Under the pieces are notes generated by a model that ran no database searches, was not told the DNA's origin, and saw only the letters and a program-made list of their open reading frames with translations. This document shows, in pieces, positions 36,362 to 45,696 of a stretch of 64,000 nt of DNA. Where the stretch lies: assembly GCF_900637635.1 (NCBI RefSeq), contig NZ_LR134383.1:1705501-1769500 (forward strand), written 5' to 3'. How positions within the stretch are numbered: position 1 is the first letter of the stretch; the number at the start of each line of letters is the position of its first letter. This stretch comes from Legionella jordanis (GTDB lineage: Bacteria > Pseudomonadota > Gammaproteobacteria > Legionellales > Legionellaceae). The position numbers and the translations under genes were made by a program.

Positions 36362-38180
36362 CCAGGTTTTCCTCGTTTAAAAACAGAGCCGAAGCCCCTT
36401 CCTCAGCCCCAGTCAGCTGCAGGCGAAACTTACTGAATAACTCCCTGCCCATGCCGTAATAGCTTTGGGTTTCCGGTTTAGCAAGCTGACGCTTGACCAA
36501 TTCTTCTTCAGGCACTTCAAGTTCTAAAAGGCCATTTTTGATGTCCAGAAAAATCAAATCACCTGTTTGTATTTTGGCAATTAATCCACCATCTATGGCT
36601 TCAGGCGTAAGATGAATAGCAGCAGGTACTTTCCCGGATGCCCCTGACATTCGTCCGTCCGTTAGCAAAGCCACTTTATATCCTCTGTCGAGCAGCAAAG
36701 ATAAGGAAGGTGTGAGCTTATGTAATTCAGGCATGCCGCAAGCTTTAGGTCCCTGAAACCGAACCACAGCCACACAATCGCGATTTAAGTCGCCTGCTTT
36801 AAACGCAGCCTCCAATTCATCCTGATTTGAGAAAACGACAGCCGGAGCATGAATAGCTTCAAGGGACGCCAAAGCGGAAGTTTTAATAACGGCTCTGCCA
36901 AGATTACCTGATAAGACTTGCAATCCACCTTGTTCTTTAAAAGGATTTGCCGCTGACGTTAACACATCTTTATCCAGGGATTCATCAGGACCATTTATCC
37001 AAGACAGTGTTTGATTCTGAAGTAAAGGCTGTTGGCGGTAAGCATTTAAACCGAATCCCATTATCGTTTGAACATCTTCGTGTAACAATTCATGCTCAAG
37101 CAAGGTTTTAATGAGAAAAGACATTCCTCCTGCCCTTTGGAATTGATTAATATCGGCTTGTCCATTTGGATAAATGCGGGCAATCAGAGGAACAGCTGTT
37201 GAAAGCTCGGCCAAATCATCCCAATTAATGATGATGCCTGCAGCCCTGGCGATGGCCACCAGATGCATACTGTGATTGGTTGAGCCTCCTGTAGCCAGTA
37301 AAGCCAACGCAGCGTTAACAATGGCTTTTTCGTCTACCATTTTGCCAATGGGTAAATAGTTGCCACTCAAATGAGTGAGAGAAACGACCTTCCTGGCAGC
37401 CTCTTTTGTGAGTTCATCCCTTAGCTGAGTTTCTGGGTTTACAAAAGAAGCTCCGGGTAAATGAAGGCCCATTACTTCAACCATGACCTGGTTCGAATTG
37501 GCCGTCCCAAAAAAAGTACAGGTGCCAGGAGAATGATAGGATGCCGCCTCTGCATCCAGTAAAGCTTCTCTGCTAACTTTCCCTTCTGCATACAGTTGAC
37601 GAATGCGGGCTTTTTCCTTATTGGAAATACCGGTCGGCATAGGCCCTGCCGGAACAAAAACAAAAGGCAAATGACCAAAGCTTAATGCGGCAATCAGCAT
37701 CCCGGGAACAATTTTATCGCAGATCCCAAGCATTAAACCACCATCAAACATGTTGTGAGACAAAGCGATGGCTGCAGACATGGCAATAACATCCCGGCTC
37801 ATCAAACTGAGCTCCATGCCAGGTTGCCCTTGGGTAACGCCATCGCACATTGCAGGTACGCCACCTGCAAATTGCCCAATAGCGGAACTCTCTTCAAGTG
37901 CTTGCTTTATAAGTGCCGGGTATTTTTCATAGGGTTGATGAGCAGACAGCATATCATTGTAAGCAGATACTATAGCGATATTAGGCTTTATCATGCTTTT
38001 TAAATCGTTTTTTTTGTTGAGTGAACAAGCTGCAAAACCATGAGCGAGATTGCCACAATTAAGGACGCTACGAGAAGGTTTCTGTAAAACAGCTTGCTCA
38101 ATCCGCTCTAGATAATTAGCACGACTGATTCTGCTGCGGTTAATAATTCGTGTGGTGACCTGTTTTATGGTGGGATGCAT
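36336..38180 (-). CDS. edd: 6-Phosphogluconate dehydratase
   Basis: Product of 614 residues, IlvD/Edd family. Candidate 4Fe-4S cysteines are in [25 protein letters not shown] and [16 protein letters not shown]. The N-terminal [11 protein letters not shown] and the late [15 protein letters not shown] motif are family hallmarks. Dehydrates 6-phosphogluconate to KDPG. Length and context exclude dihydroxyacid dehydratase. Good ribosome site (AGAGG) before the ATG. Confidence 0.96.
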   Translation of the reverse strand: MHPTIKQVTTRIINRSRISRANYLERIEQAVLQKPSRSVLNCGNLAHGFAACSLNKKNDLKSMIKPNIAIVSAYNDMLSAHQPYEKYPALIKQALEESSAIGQFAGGVPAMCDGVTQGQPGMELSLMSRDVIAMSAAIALSHNMFDGGLMLGICDKIVPGMLIAALSFGHLPFVFVPAGPMPTGISNKEKARIRQLYAEGKVSREALLDAEAASYHSPGTCTFFGTANSNQVMVEVMGLHLPGASFVNPETQLRDELTKEAARKVVSLTHLSGNYLPIGKMVDEKAIVNAALALLATGGSTNHSMHLVAIARAAGIIINWDDLAELSTAVPLIARIYPNGQADINQFQRAGGMSFLIKTLLEHELLHEDVQTIMGFGLNAYRQQPLLQNQTLSWINGPDESLDKDVLTSAANPFKEQGGLQVLSGNLGRAVIKTSALASLEAIHAPAVVFSNQDELEAAFKAGDLNRDCVAVVRFQGPKACGMPELHKLTPSLSLLLDRGYKVALLTDGRMSGASGKVPAAIHLTPEAIDGGLIAKIQTGDLIFLDIKNGLLELEVPEEELVKRQLAKPETQSYYGMGRELFSKFRLQLTGAEEGASALFLNEENLDEFSAAPV

Positions 38181-38192
38181 GATTTACCTCTT

Positions 38193-38876
38193 TTAGGGTG
38201 CAAACATGATTTGCAAATCAACTTCGGGATGATGGAGAAAAACCCGAATAGGCATTTCTAGTGGATCGGCTCCACTTAGAGCTTTTTCTAAAGTATTTAA
38301 TTTGTTGGTACCAACAAGCTGCAAAAAAATGTTGCGGCTTTTGAGTAAACGAGCTTTAGATAAGGATATGCGTTTGTAAGGAGCCTTTCCGGGATGAACG
38401 ATTAAGAAATTGTCTGTCGTTTCCAAACCCTGCGCCAATTCTTTGCTGCAGGGGAATAATGAGGCAGTATGACCATCCTCCCCCATTCCCAAAAGCACAA
38501 CATCAAAAGCAGGTACTGACGACATGCGGTTTTGGAGTGCTTCTTGTCCCTCCAGTTCATCGATGTTCGGCTGATATAAACTGATAAACTGCGCGTTCGC
38601 AGCTTTATTTTTCAGCAAATGCTGCTTGATTTGAAATTCATTGCTATCAGGATCCGTAGGGGATATGAAGCGCTCATCGGTTAAGGTAATGGTTATTTTT
38701 TCCCATGCTAAATCAGCATCTGCCAATTCCTTAAAAAGGCCTAAGGGGGTTTTACCCCCTGCAACGGCCAAGTAAGCATGTCCGCGCTGATGGATGGCTT
38801 TTGCCAAACATTCTGTTATTTGCTTGGCAAATTGTTGATTTAGTTCTTCCGGATTTTGAAAACGATGTAATTTCAT
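38193..38876 (-). CDS. pgl: 6-Phosphogluconolactonase
   Basis: Product of 227 residues, NagB-like fold. Motifs are AVAGGKTPLGLFKEL, TDERFISPTDPDSNEFQI and LLGMGEDGHTASLFP. Hydrolyses the lactone formed by Zwf. ATG directly abuts the zwf stop with no spacer, implying coupling. Confidence 0.94.
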   Translation of the reverse strand: MKLHRFQNPEELNQQFAKQITECLAKAIHQRGHAYLAVAGGKTPLGLFKELADADLAWEKITITLTDERFISPTDPDSNEFQIKQHLLKNKAANAQFISLYQPNIDELEGQEALQNRMSSVPAFDVVLLGMGEDGHTASLFPCSKELAQGLETTDNFLIVHPGKAPYKRISLSKARLLKSRNIFLQLVGTNKLNTLEKALSGADPLEMPIRVFLHHPEVDLQIMFAP

Positions 38877-40343
38877 TTATTCATCCCAATTTCGCCCATC
38901 GCGTGCCATCAAAGAAATAGCAGCAACCGGCCCCCAGGTACCCGCTTGATAGGCTAAGGGAGACTCGTTGTAGTGTTTCCAGGCTGCCAGAATGCCATCG
39001 ACCCATTTCCAGGCTTGCTCGACCTCATCACGGCGCACGAACAGATACTGATTTCCTAAGGTCACCTCAAGCAACAAACGCTCATAGGCATCAGCGATTC
39101 GCTGTGATTTAAATGTTTTATCAAAACTTAAATCCAGTTTGGATTGCTGCAATTGCATTTGCTCTTCCAAACCCGGTACTTTATTCATGATTTGGATCTC
39201 AACCCCTTCATCGGGTTGCAAACGAATAATTAATTTATTTGGAGTAAGGTGACGGTAGAGATTTTGAAAAATATTATGAGGTTGTGATTTAAAGCAAATA
39301 GCAACTTCACTATGCTTTTTGGGCATCCTTTTTCCCGTTCGCAAATAGAAAGGGACACCCGCCCATCGCCAGTTATCAATATTCACTTTTAGAGCAACGA
39401 AGCTTTCAGTTCTACTATTGGAGCGCGCATCTTCTTCTTCCAAGTAACCAGGCACAAGCTTACCCTTGACATAACCTCGTGTATATTGACCCCGGACTGT
39501 ATTCTCCTGGACATTTGAAATATCAATTGGACGCAGGGCCTTTAACACCTTGAGTTTTTCATCGCGAATGCTGTCCGCATCCAAATTACTTGGAGGCTCC
39601 ATAGCAACAAGCGACAGGATTTGAAGTAAATGGTTCTGCACCATGTCTCGGGTTTGACCTGCATCGTCGTAGTACCCCCAGCGACCTTCTACTCCCACCT
39701 CCTCTGCGACGGTGATTTGCACGTGTTCAATTGCCGTATTGTCCCAGTTCGAACTAAAAATAGCATTGGCAAAACGCAGTACTAAAAGATTTAAAACAGT
39801 TTCTTTACCTAAATAATGATCAATTCGATAAATTTGGTCTTCATTAAAGTAGCGGGAGACTTCATCATTAATAATAATTGAAGAGGCAAGGTCATGCCCT
39901 ATGGGTTTTTCTAAAACCACACGAGCAGGCGCTTTGGACAAGCCAATCATGGATAATCCCTGGCTGATTTGTCCAAACAATGAGGGCGGTGTTGCAAAAT
40001 AGCTTACGGGAATCCTTTTTGCCGGATCCGTCACTTGCGTCAGTTTTTCGTAGTCGATTGCCTGGCTTAAGTCAATGTTTAGGTAATGCAATCGTTCCTG
40101 AAGACGAGCCCACACTCCTGACTCAATAGGCGCATTTAGAAATTTGTTTAATTTTTCTTCAACACGTTCAACGTAAACTGCGGTACTTATGTTTTCGCGA
40201 GCGACACCAATAATACGAGTATCTTTAGCCAATAGATTGGCTTTTTCCAATTGATAGAGAGCTGGTAATAATTTACGTCCGGCAAGATCCCCTAAAGTGC
40301 CGAATAAAATTAAATCGCATGCTTTACTATTGGCTATATTCAT
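38877..40343 (-). CDS. zwf: Glucose-6-phosphate 1-dehydrogenase
   Basis: Product of 488 residues. NAD(P)-binding GTLGDLAGRKLLPALYQLEK begins near residue 15 (the usual form is G-A-S/T-G-D-L-A-x-R-K-L). The active-site signature RIDHYLGKE is intact, as is EKPIGHD. First enzyme of the Entner-Doudoroff row and the first gene of the operon, with a small inverted repeat (GACGT/ACGTC) just before its ribosome site AAGGA. Confidence 0.96.
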   Translation of the reverse strand: MNIANSKACDLILFGTLGDLAGRKLLPALYQLEKANLLAKDTRIIGVARENISTAVYVERVEEKLNKFLNAPIESGVWARLQERLHYLNIDLSQAIDYEKLTQVTDPAKRIPVSYFATPPSLFGQISQGLSMIGLSKAPARVVLEKPIGHDLASSIIINDEVSRYFNEDQIYRIDHYLGKETVLNLLVLRFANAIFSSNWDNTAIEHVQITVAEEVGVEGRWGYYDDAGQTRDMVQNHLLQILSLVAMEPPSNLDADSIRDEKLKVLKALRPIDISNVQENTVRGQYTRGYVKGKLVPGYLEEEDARSNSRTESFVALKVNIDNWRWAGVPFYLRTGKRMPKKHSEVAICFKSQPHNIFQNLYRHLTPNKLIIRLQPDEGVEIQIMNKVPGLEEQMQLQQSKLDLSFDKTFKSQRIADAYERLLLEVTLGNQYLFVRRDEVEQAWKWVDGILAAWKHYNESPLAYQAGTWGPVAAISLMARDGRNWDE

Positions 40344-40397
40344 GTCCGGTCCTTGACGTACAAAACGTCTCTCTGAGTATTAGGTAAATTTCGCATG

Positions 40398-40420
40398 GGT
40401 CACTGGCAGAGAGAGTGACC
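40398..40420. terminator. Hairpin upstream of zwf
   Basis: Arms GGTCACT (40398-40404) and AGTGACC (40414-40420) with a 9-base loop. It lies between the radical-SAM gene and zwf, both on the minus strand. It may end the upstream transcript or serve as an operator for the zwf operon; there is no T-run. Confidence 0.35.
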
Positions 40421-40455
40421 TAATTCTACAGAACCTTGGAATAGCGTCAACCCAT

Positions 40456-41562
40456 TTATCCATAATCTTCTTCATTCCATAAACTCAGTTGCCCAGGGCT
40501 ATGTGGGGAATTTTTTTTCCTGAATTTGCTCACATCAAGCTCAGGGATGGGTTTGGTGTTGAGCTTGAAACGTTTACAAGCCATCGCAAACCGGCTCTCG
40601 ATTAGATTGGCGAATTCCCCTTCGCCTCTCATTCGTTTGCCAAAGGTAGAATCGTAGTCTTTGCCTCCTCTCATTTGACGAATCAAGCTCATGATGTGCT
40701 CAGCACGGAGCGGAAAATGCTCACCCAGCCATTCTTTAAAAAGATCCTTCACTTCGTGAGGCAATCTAATTAATACATAATTTGCGTAATCGGCTCCGGC
40801 TTCGCTTGCGGATTGTAAGATTTTCTCAAGCTCCATGTCATTGACCATGGGGATAATTGGCGCCACCATGGCACGAACCGGGATGCCATTTTCAGACAAT
40901 GATTTCATTGACCGCAACCGTGCTGAGGGAGCCGATGTGCGCGGCTCTAAAATACGTTTCAGATCTCGGGAAAGCGAGGTAATGCTTATTGCCACCCGCA
41001 CCAGGTTTTCCTTAGCCATTGCGCTCAGAAGGTCCAAATCTCGCTCAATTAAGGAATTCTTAGTGATAATGATGACCGGATGATTGTGATCCTTTAAAAC
41101 CTCCAGCAAGCTTCGAGTAATCTTAAAAGTACCTTCCGCAGGCTGATAGGGATCCGTGTTTGCCCCTAATACAATCGGCTTGCATTGGTAGCGAGGCTTA
41201 TTCAGTTCTTGAGCCAATAAACTGGCTGCATCCATTTTATAAAAGATCTTGGTTTCAAAGTCCAAACCAGGAGATAAATTCACATAAGCATGACTGGGGC
41301 GGGCATAGCAGTAAATGCATCCATGTTCACAGCCCCGATAGGGATTAATGGATTGCTCAAAACCAAGATCTGGGGAATCGTTGCGTGAGATAATTGACTT
41401 GGAAAACTCAGGCATAAGCTTGGTCTCTAATGGCGGCAAACCCTCCTCCTCTAGATCCCAGCCGTCATAAAAATATTCATAGGTATTAAGTTCAAATCTC
41501 CCCTCAGGATTGCTGATTGCACCTCTGTTTTTTGCTTTAATTCGATTGTGTGGATCGTTCAT
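40456..41562 (-). CDS. Radical SAM protein (PA0069 / SplB-like family)
   Basis: Product of 368 residues from ATG at 41562 (TTG at 41571 is possible). The 4Fe-4S motif is NPYRGCEHGCIYCYARPSH, a C-x3-C-x2-C pattern (Cys78, 82, 85). ILGANTDPYQP-like VLGANTDPYQPAEGTFKI and LEVLKDHNHPVIIITKNSLI are typical of the widespread PA0069 / Rv2578c family. Members are related to spore photoproduct lyase but their substrate is not established; a DNA/RNA repair role has been suggested by the resemblance. Confidence 0.85.
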   Translation of the reverse strand: MNDPHNRIKAKNRGAISNPEGRFELNTYEYFYDGWDLEEEGLPPLETKLMPEFSKSIISRNDSPDLGFEQSINPYRGCEHGCIYCYARPSHAYVNLSPGLDFETKIFYKMDAASLLAQELNKPRYQCKPIVLGANTDPYQPAEGTFKITRSLLEVLKDHNHPVIIITKNSLIERDLDLLSAMAKENLVRVAISITSLSRDLKRILEPRTSAPSARLRSMKSLSENGIPVRAMVAPIIPMVNDMELEKILQSASEAGADYANYVLIRLPHEVKDLFKEWLGEHFPLRAEHIMSLIRQMRGGKDYDSTFGKRMRGEGEFANLIESRFAMACKRFKLNTKPIPELDVSKFRKKNSPHSPGQLSLWNEEDYG

Positions 41563-41644
41563 GGGAAACAAGCGTCAGATTAAATATGCTTTCTTATAAT
41601 GCCACAAAGTTAAGCAAAGTGCACAATTTCAAATAGCTTGATTC

Positions 41645-42754
41645 TCAAATTTTAATGAAGATGTTTTTTCGGTAAAAAATCCAAAGAATAAAATACCAGA
41701 GCAAAGTGTAACTTAATGCATAAAACAGGGAGGCATTTGTGCTGCTTGCCCAACCAAAAAGCAATTGCGTAAAATAACTCTTTAAATTTCCAGAAGGCAT
41801 CGGAATCATAAATTGAATTTTAAGAAACAAAACATGGAGGATGTAAACGGCCAAAGCATTTAGACCAAAAATTTCAAAGGGTTTGCACCAGTTTTCAATG
41901 TTTCGTATATCTATCAGACCATAACAGAAAGCCAGAATGAGCATTGCTAGGCCACTTGTCCATAACACATAAGAGCTGGTCCAAAGAATTTTATTGATGG
42001 GAAAGCTAAGTCCCCAAACCCATCCGGCCGCAGCACATATCAAACCAGCGATCACAAGGCCATAGAATTTAAAGAAAGCTTTGGTTGCGGATGAAAGCCA
42101 AATACCAACAAAATTGCCAATCATCGTGCTTGCAACAGCAGGCAGAGTGCTCAATAAACCTTCAGGATCATAAGTTTTGCCATATAGATGGCTGCCTGAA
42201 AACAGCAAACGGTCAACATATGCCCCTAAATTGTGTTCTGGAGTAAGAGAAACCAGGGAAAAATGGCCATGACCAGATGATAAAGGGATGACCATCCAGT
42301 AACACAGTAAAAGAGCTGAGCAAATCAGAAGCTGGGAAACCACTGAAGAATATAAAAAAACAAAGGCAGCGGCTGCATAGCAAACTGCAATTCGCTGTAA
42401 GACCCCATACACCCTTAAATGTTCAAGACCATGGTATGGGAAAAGATTTAAGCAAAGGCCAATAAAAAAAATAATGAAGGTGCGACGAAGGATTTTTTTT
42501 GACAGCTGCGCAGAAGAAACTCCTTTTGACCTTGCCTTATTCAAGGAAAAAACCAGGGATACGCCGACTATAAATAAAAAAAACGGGAATACCACATCGG
42601 CTAAAGTACATCCATTCCACGCAGAATGCTCAAGCCAGGAATAGGTGCTGCGATTGCCTGGACTATTTACCAATATCATTAAAGCAATGGTAAAGCCACG
42701 AAAGACATCGAGAGAAAGCAATCTTGAGCGAATGCATGTCAGTTGCTGATTCAT
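41645..42754 (-). CDS. Membrane acyltransferase, heparan-glucosaminide acetyltransferase-like (DUF5009)
   Basis: Integral membrane protein of 369 residues with about ten helices. The start SRLLSLDVFRGFTIALMILV, followed by NSPG and WNGCTLADVVFPFFLFIVGV, is the signature of the family that contains human HGSNAT and bacterial YeiB/NagX-like proteins. Probably moves acyl groups across the membrane onto sugars; the bacterial substrate is unknown. Divergent from the next gene. Confidence 0.82.
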   Translation of the reverse strand: MNQQLTCIRSRLLSLDVFRGFTIALMILVNSPGNRSTYSWLEHSAWNGCTLADVVFPFFLFIVGVSLVFSLNKARSKGVSSAQLSKKILRRTFIIFFIGLCLNLFPYHGLEHLRVYGVLQRIAVCYAAAAFVFLYSSVVSQLLICSALLLCYWMVIPLSSGHGHFSLVSLTPEHNLGAYVDRLLFSGSHLYGKTYDPEGLLSTLPAVASTMIGNFVGIWLSSATKAFFKFYGLVIAGLICAAAGWVWGLSFPINKILWTSSYVLWTSGLAMLILAFCYGLIDIRNIENWCKPFEIFGLNALAVYILHVLFLKIQFMIPMPSGNLKSYFTQLLFGWASSTNASLFYALSYTLLWYFILWIFYRKNIFIKI

Positions 42755-42932
42755 GAAAATTAAATATTAAAACTTGTTCGCAGAGCTTAACCAATTAATG
42801 AAACTTAGAAAAGAAATGCTAGTTATTCTGCGAAATTTTTATAATATCCAGTCTCAACATTGATTTTTGCATATTGCGATAGCATAAAGATTAAGGCAGT
42901 ATTCATCGCCAATTGACAGTAGGATTGGATAC

Positions 42933-44081
42933 ATGATACTCGATCTTTCCCACCCCCATCTCCAGAAAGCGCTAGATAAGCTCCATCTTTTTATGGAGCA
43001 AAACCATTTAGGCATTATTCTGCTTAGGAATATATTAGACGCTGAATCCGAGCATGAAGCATTTGTTTTGTTGAGAAAAATCATAGCCGATCGGCAACAA
43101 AAAACCGTTTTGCTGTTTTCCTCAAGCAGCTTAAATCCTCGATTTTTAAATCAGGTCCTTGCTGAAATTAGTCAAAGCAGCTTTTTCTTGAGCATTGAAA
43201 TTAAAAACATCCTGCTGCATTCAAATCCTGATTTTCCGAAACAATTTAGCAAAGCGCCAAAAACCCTAAAGGATTATTTCACGGGAAGAGTTGCATTGAG
43301 GTTTGATGAAGAGCGGATGAAAGATTCAGAAACAGGTTTGGAATTGGTAGTAAATGATGTTGCAGCAACACCATTGTCTGCTCTACAGGATCTATTACAA
43401 GCTTGTATGTACTCACCCGTTCAAGGCAGTACATCTTTTTTTGGGGAATTTTTAAAGGAATTGCATTTGCAAGGTTTTTATAAGTCAAACTCCTCTCAGC
43501 AAGTTTGGGATACCTTAAATTGCATACTAACGGAATCTGGGATTGAAGCATTTTCTATTTCTTTAAATCAACCCCTCCCATTGGATATGCTCCCCAGTTT
43601 TAAATCATCTGCTTCATTGGCTTCTTTGTCGATAGAATTTACTCGAGTTGACGAAAATCAGCAGTTATTTGCACAATTACCGAGTTTTTTACCTGAAAAC
43701 CTGGAATGCTTGGAGTTGTGTTTAAATTATCTGCCAGAAGATCAAAACATTCGACGCGAAGAAGCGAGCAAACTTTTAAAAGCGCTGATGGTTTTTCTGC
43801 AGGGATGTTCCAAAGACAGCAGCTTCAAACTTAAATTGCATCAATCGGTTATTACTCAGTTAACCTTTGAACATCAAGGGTATATAAAAGAGATAAGGGA
43901 GTTACTGTCTAAAACAGGTATTACGTTTAGTAGTGACTTTTTTCAACAACCTTTTACCAGACAAAATCATCAAGCAGTATTTTTCACTGTCTTGGCTGAA
44001 ACTTTAAACAGATCTTTTGATGAGTCGGAGTCAAAGACCGCAACGAAACCTGTAGCCATCAACCAAAAAGTTTTATTGTAA
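42933..44081 (+). CDS. Orphan protein of 382 aa, candidate effector
   Basis: ATG at 42933 follows AGGATTGG. Cytosolic-looking, Leu/Ser/Phe-rich. Two spots look like degenerate leucine-rich repeats (SSASLASLSIEFTRVDENQQ and LPENLECLELCLNYLPEDQN, about residues 220-270), suggesting a partial LRR-like solenoid. No signal peptide or catalytic motif is evident. The C-terminus is Glu/Ser/Thr-containing then basic (SESKTATKPVAINQKVLL). Converges with the DUF3775 gene. No family recognised. Confidence 0.6.
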   Translation: MILDLSHPHLQKALDKLHLFMEQNHLGIILLRNILDAESEHEAFVLLRKIIADRQQKTVLLFSSSSLNPRFLNQVLAEISQSSFFLSIEIKNILLHSNPDFPKQFSKAPKTLKDYFTGRVALRFDEERMKDSETGLELVVNDVAATPLSALQDLLQACMYSPVQGSTSFFGEFLKELHLQGFYKSNSSQQVWDTLNCILTESGIEAFSISLNQPLPLDMLPSFKSSASLASLSIEFTRVDENQQLFAQLPSFLPENLECLELCLNYLPEDQNIRREEASKLLKALMVFLQGCSKDSSFKLKLHQSVITQLTFEHQGYIKEIRELLSKTGITFSSDFFQQPFTRQNHQAVFFTVLAETLNRSFDESESKTATKPVAINQKVLL

Positions 44082-44097
44082 AAGCCTATGGGCGCTG

Positions 44098-44475
44098 TCA
44101 GTCATTGCAAGAGATACCCAATTGATTCAAACCGCGCTCAATGTCATCGGCCACGGACGGTCTTGACAACAAATATTGTCCGGTTTTATTAGTCCACTCT
44201 TCCCGGGCCACTCGGTAAGCTTCTTCCCATTCATCCTTACTGTAATCACCGCGACCAATGTACATTAATGCGACTAAAGTGGATTGTTGATCTGGGCGCA
44301 GATTATCAATGGCATTCGCCACTTCTTGATAACTAAGATCTTCGGCGTGATCAGCTAAAACGTAGTTGGCATCCATATCGTCGGTGATTTCTGGAAAGCT
44401 AACCCCCTCTTTCGCCTGGAATTCCCTTGCTCTCCAGAGAATGTCGCAAATGATACCTGAGTTAAGGTTCAGCAT
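44098..44475 (-). CDS. DUF3775 family protein
   Basis: Product of 125 residues. The pattern of an N-terminal VxxI-x-AREF segment (DILWRAREFQAKEG), an acidic middle, YQEVANAIDNLRPDQQSTLV, then ALMYIGRGDYSKDEWEEA matches DUF3775, a small helical family of unknown role found in many proteobacteria. GGAGGGG before the ATG supports expression. Confidence 0.75.
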   Translation of the reverse strand: MLNLNSGIICDILWRAREFQAKEGVSFPEITDDMDANYVLADHAEDLSYQEVANAIDNLRPDQQSTLVALMYIGRGDYSKDEWEEAYRVAREEWTNKTGQYLLSRPSVADDIERGLNQLGISCND

Positions 44476-44626
44476 AGCCCCTCCTTAGAATTACTCTCCT
44501 ACATTAAATTTATTCTATACAAATTAAAAACTCAATGTTGATTATATGTCATAAATGTATATTTTAATTGCTTGCAATTGCTAAATATGCAATCATATTG
44601 AACAATTTAAACTTAGACTGTTAGTC

Positions 44627-45676
44627 ATGAAATTAGAAGATTTAGCTCAACTTAGAGACAAGCACTTAGAATTACAAAAAACATCCCGTTTGTTATCAAG
44701 AAACAGATACGACACCAAACACTTCATTTATCCTCCAAAAAGCTTTGAATTTTCAGAAAAATTAGGCACTTACCTGAATTTTTCCAAGGAAGCTGATGCT
44801 TATGAAATGAAATTACAGCAAAAATGGGAAGTTAGGTTTCAATCAAACGATCCTGCTGTTGCCAATAAAGCGCTCAAAGAATTAATGGATAAAATCAAAT
44901 TTGAGCAAAAAACATTAGAAGAAAGCCCTTTGTCTCTGGATTTTCCTTTACCACGAATAAATTCCTTAGAACAATTTACGCACTTCATCTATAGCTTATA
45001 TCGCGAAGAGATTAATTTCAGGATGGGCATCTACGTTCTTCATACAACAATTACTAAAGCTCTGAATCAACTTGAAATCAGGCAAAAGCAATTAGCTGAT
45101 GATGCTGATCCAGCTCTGCAAATGCAATTAGATGGTTATTTCGTTTCATTAAACGAAGCACATGAAGCATTAAGCAAGCGCATCAATGATTATCCATTAA
45201 TTAAAATAACAATTGAAAATTACATTACTGATCTTATGAGGTCAGTACAGAGCAAATTTGAAAAAGCCCTGGCAAAGCTCAAATTGAAAATAGATGATTT
45301 ATCCCTTAAAAATTCAAAAGGTGATGAAAATTATTCAAAGGTTAGTCAGGAAGGACAAACCCTATATAAAGAGCTGCTTGCGCGAAGTAAATGCTTTTTT
45401 GAGAATGGCTCCCTTGAGAAGATAAATGGATTTAAACAAGATTGCCTAGCGTACATCCAAGCAGCCAAATCTGAATTAAAAAATCATCGAGGCTGGGCTG
45501 AGGCTTTGAACAACTTTACCTACGTTCTATTGTCTATGTTGTCGTTCTTTATAGTGAATACGGTTAGCTATTGCGCTACCGGGCAGTTCCGCTTTTTACC
45601 AAAGCCGAAAACGGACTCTCTAGTGAAACTTGAGCAGTTCCAGTCCTCTGTACAGGAACTCACTCCAGGCATCTAA
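44627..45676 (+). CDS. Coiled-coil protein with C-terminal membrane anchor, unknown function
   Basis: Product of 349 residues, AT-rich gene. Residues 1-285 are highly charged and helical, with probable coiled coils around 130-240 (LEIRQKQLADDADPALQMQL, KALAKLKLKIDDLSLKN). A single hydrophobic segment at about 293-315 (FTYVLLSMLSFFIVNTVSYC) is followed by 35 polar residues ending QSSVQELTPGI. No signal peptide. The layout (coiled coil plus C-terminal anchor) is frequent among Legionella effectors that sit on host membranes, but this is inference. Confidence 0.6.
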   Translation: MKLEDLAQLRDKHLELQKTSRLLSRNRYDTKHFIYPPKSFEFSEKLGTYLNFSKEADAYEMKLQQKWEVRFQSNDPAVANKALKELMDKIKFEQKTLEESPLSLDFPLPRINSLEQFTHFIYSLYREEINFRMGIYVLHTTITKALNQLEIRQKQLADDADPALQMQLDGYFVSLNEAHEALSKRINDYPLIKITIENYITDLMRSVQSKFEKALAKLKLKIDDLSLKNSKGDENYSKVSQEGQTLYKELLARSKCFFENGSLEKINGFKQDCLAYIQAAKSELKNHRGWAEALNNFTYVLLSMLSFFIVNTVSYCATGQFRFLPKPKTDSLVKLEQFQSSVQELTPGI

Positions 45677-45696
45677 AACATTGGCAAACTAAACGT

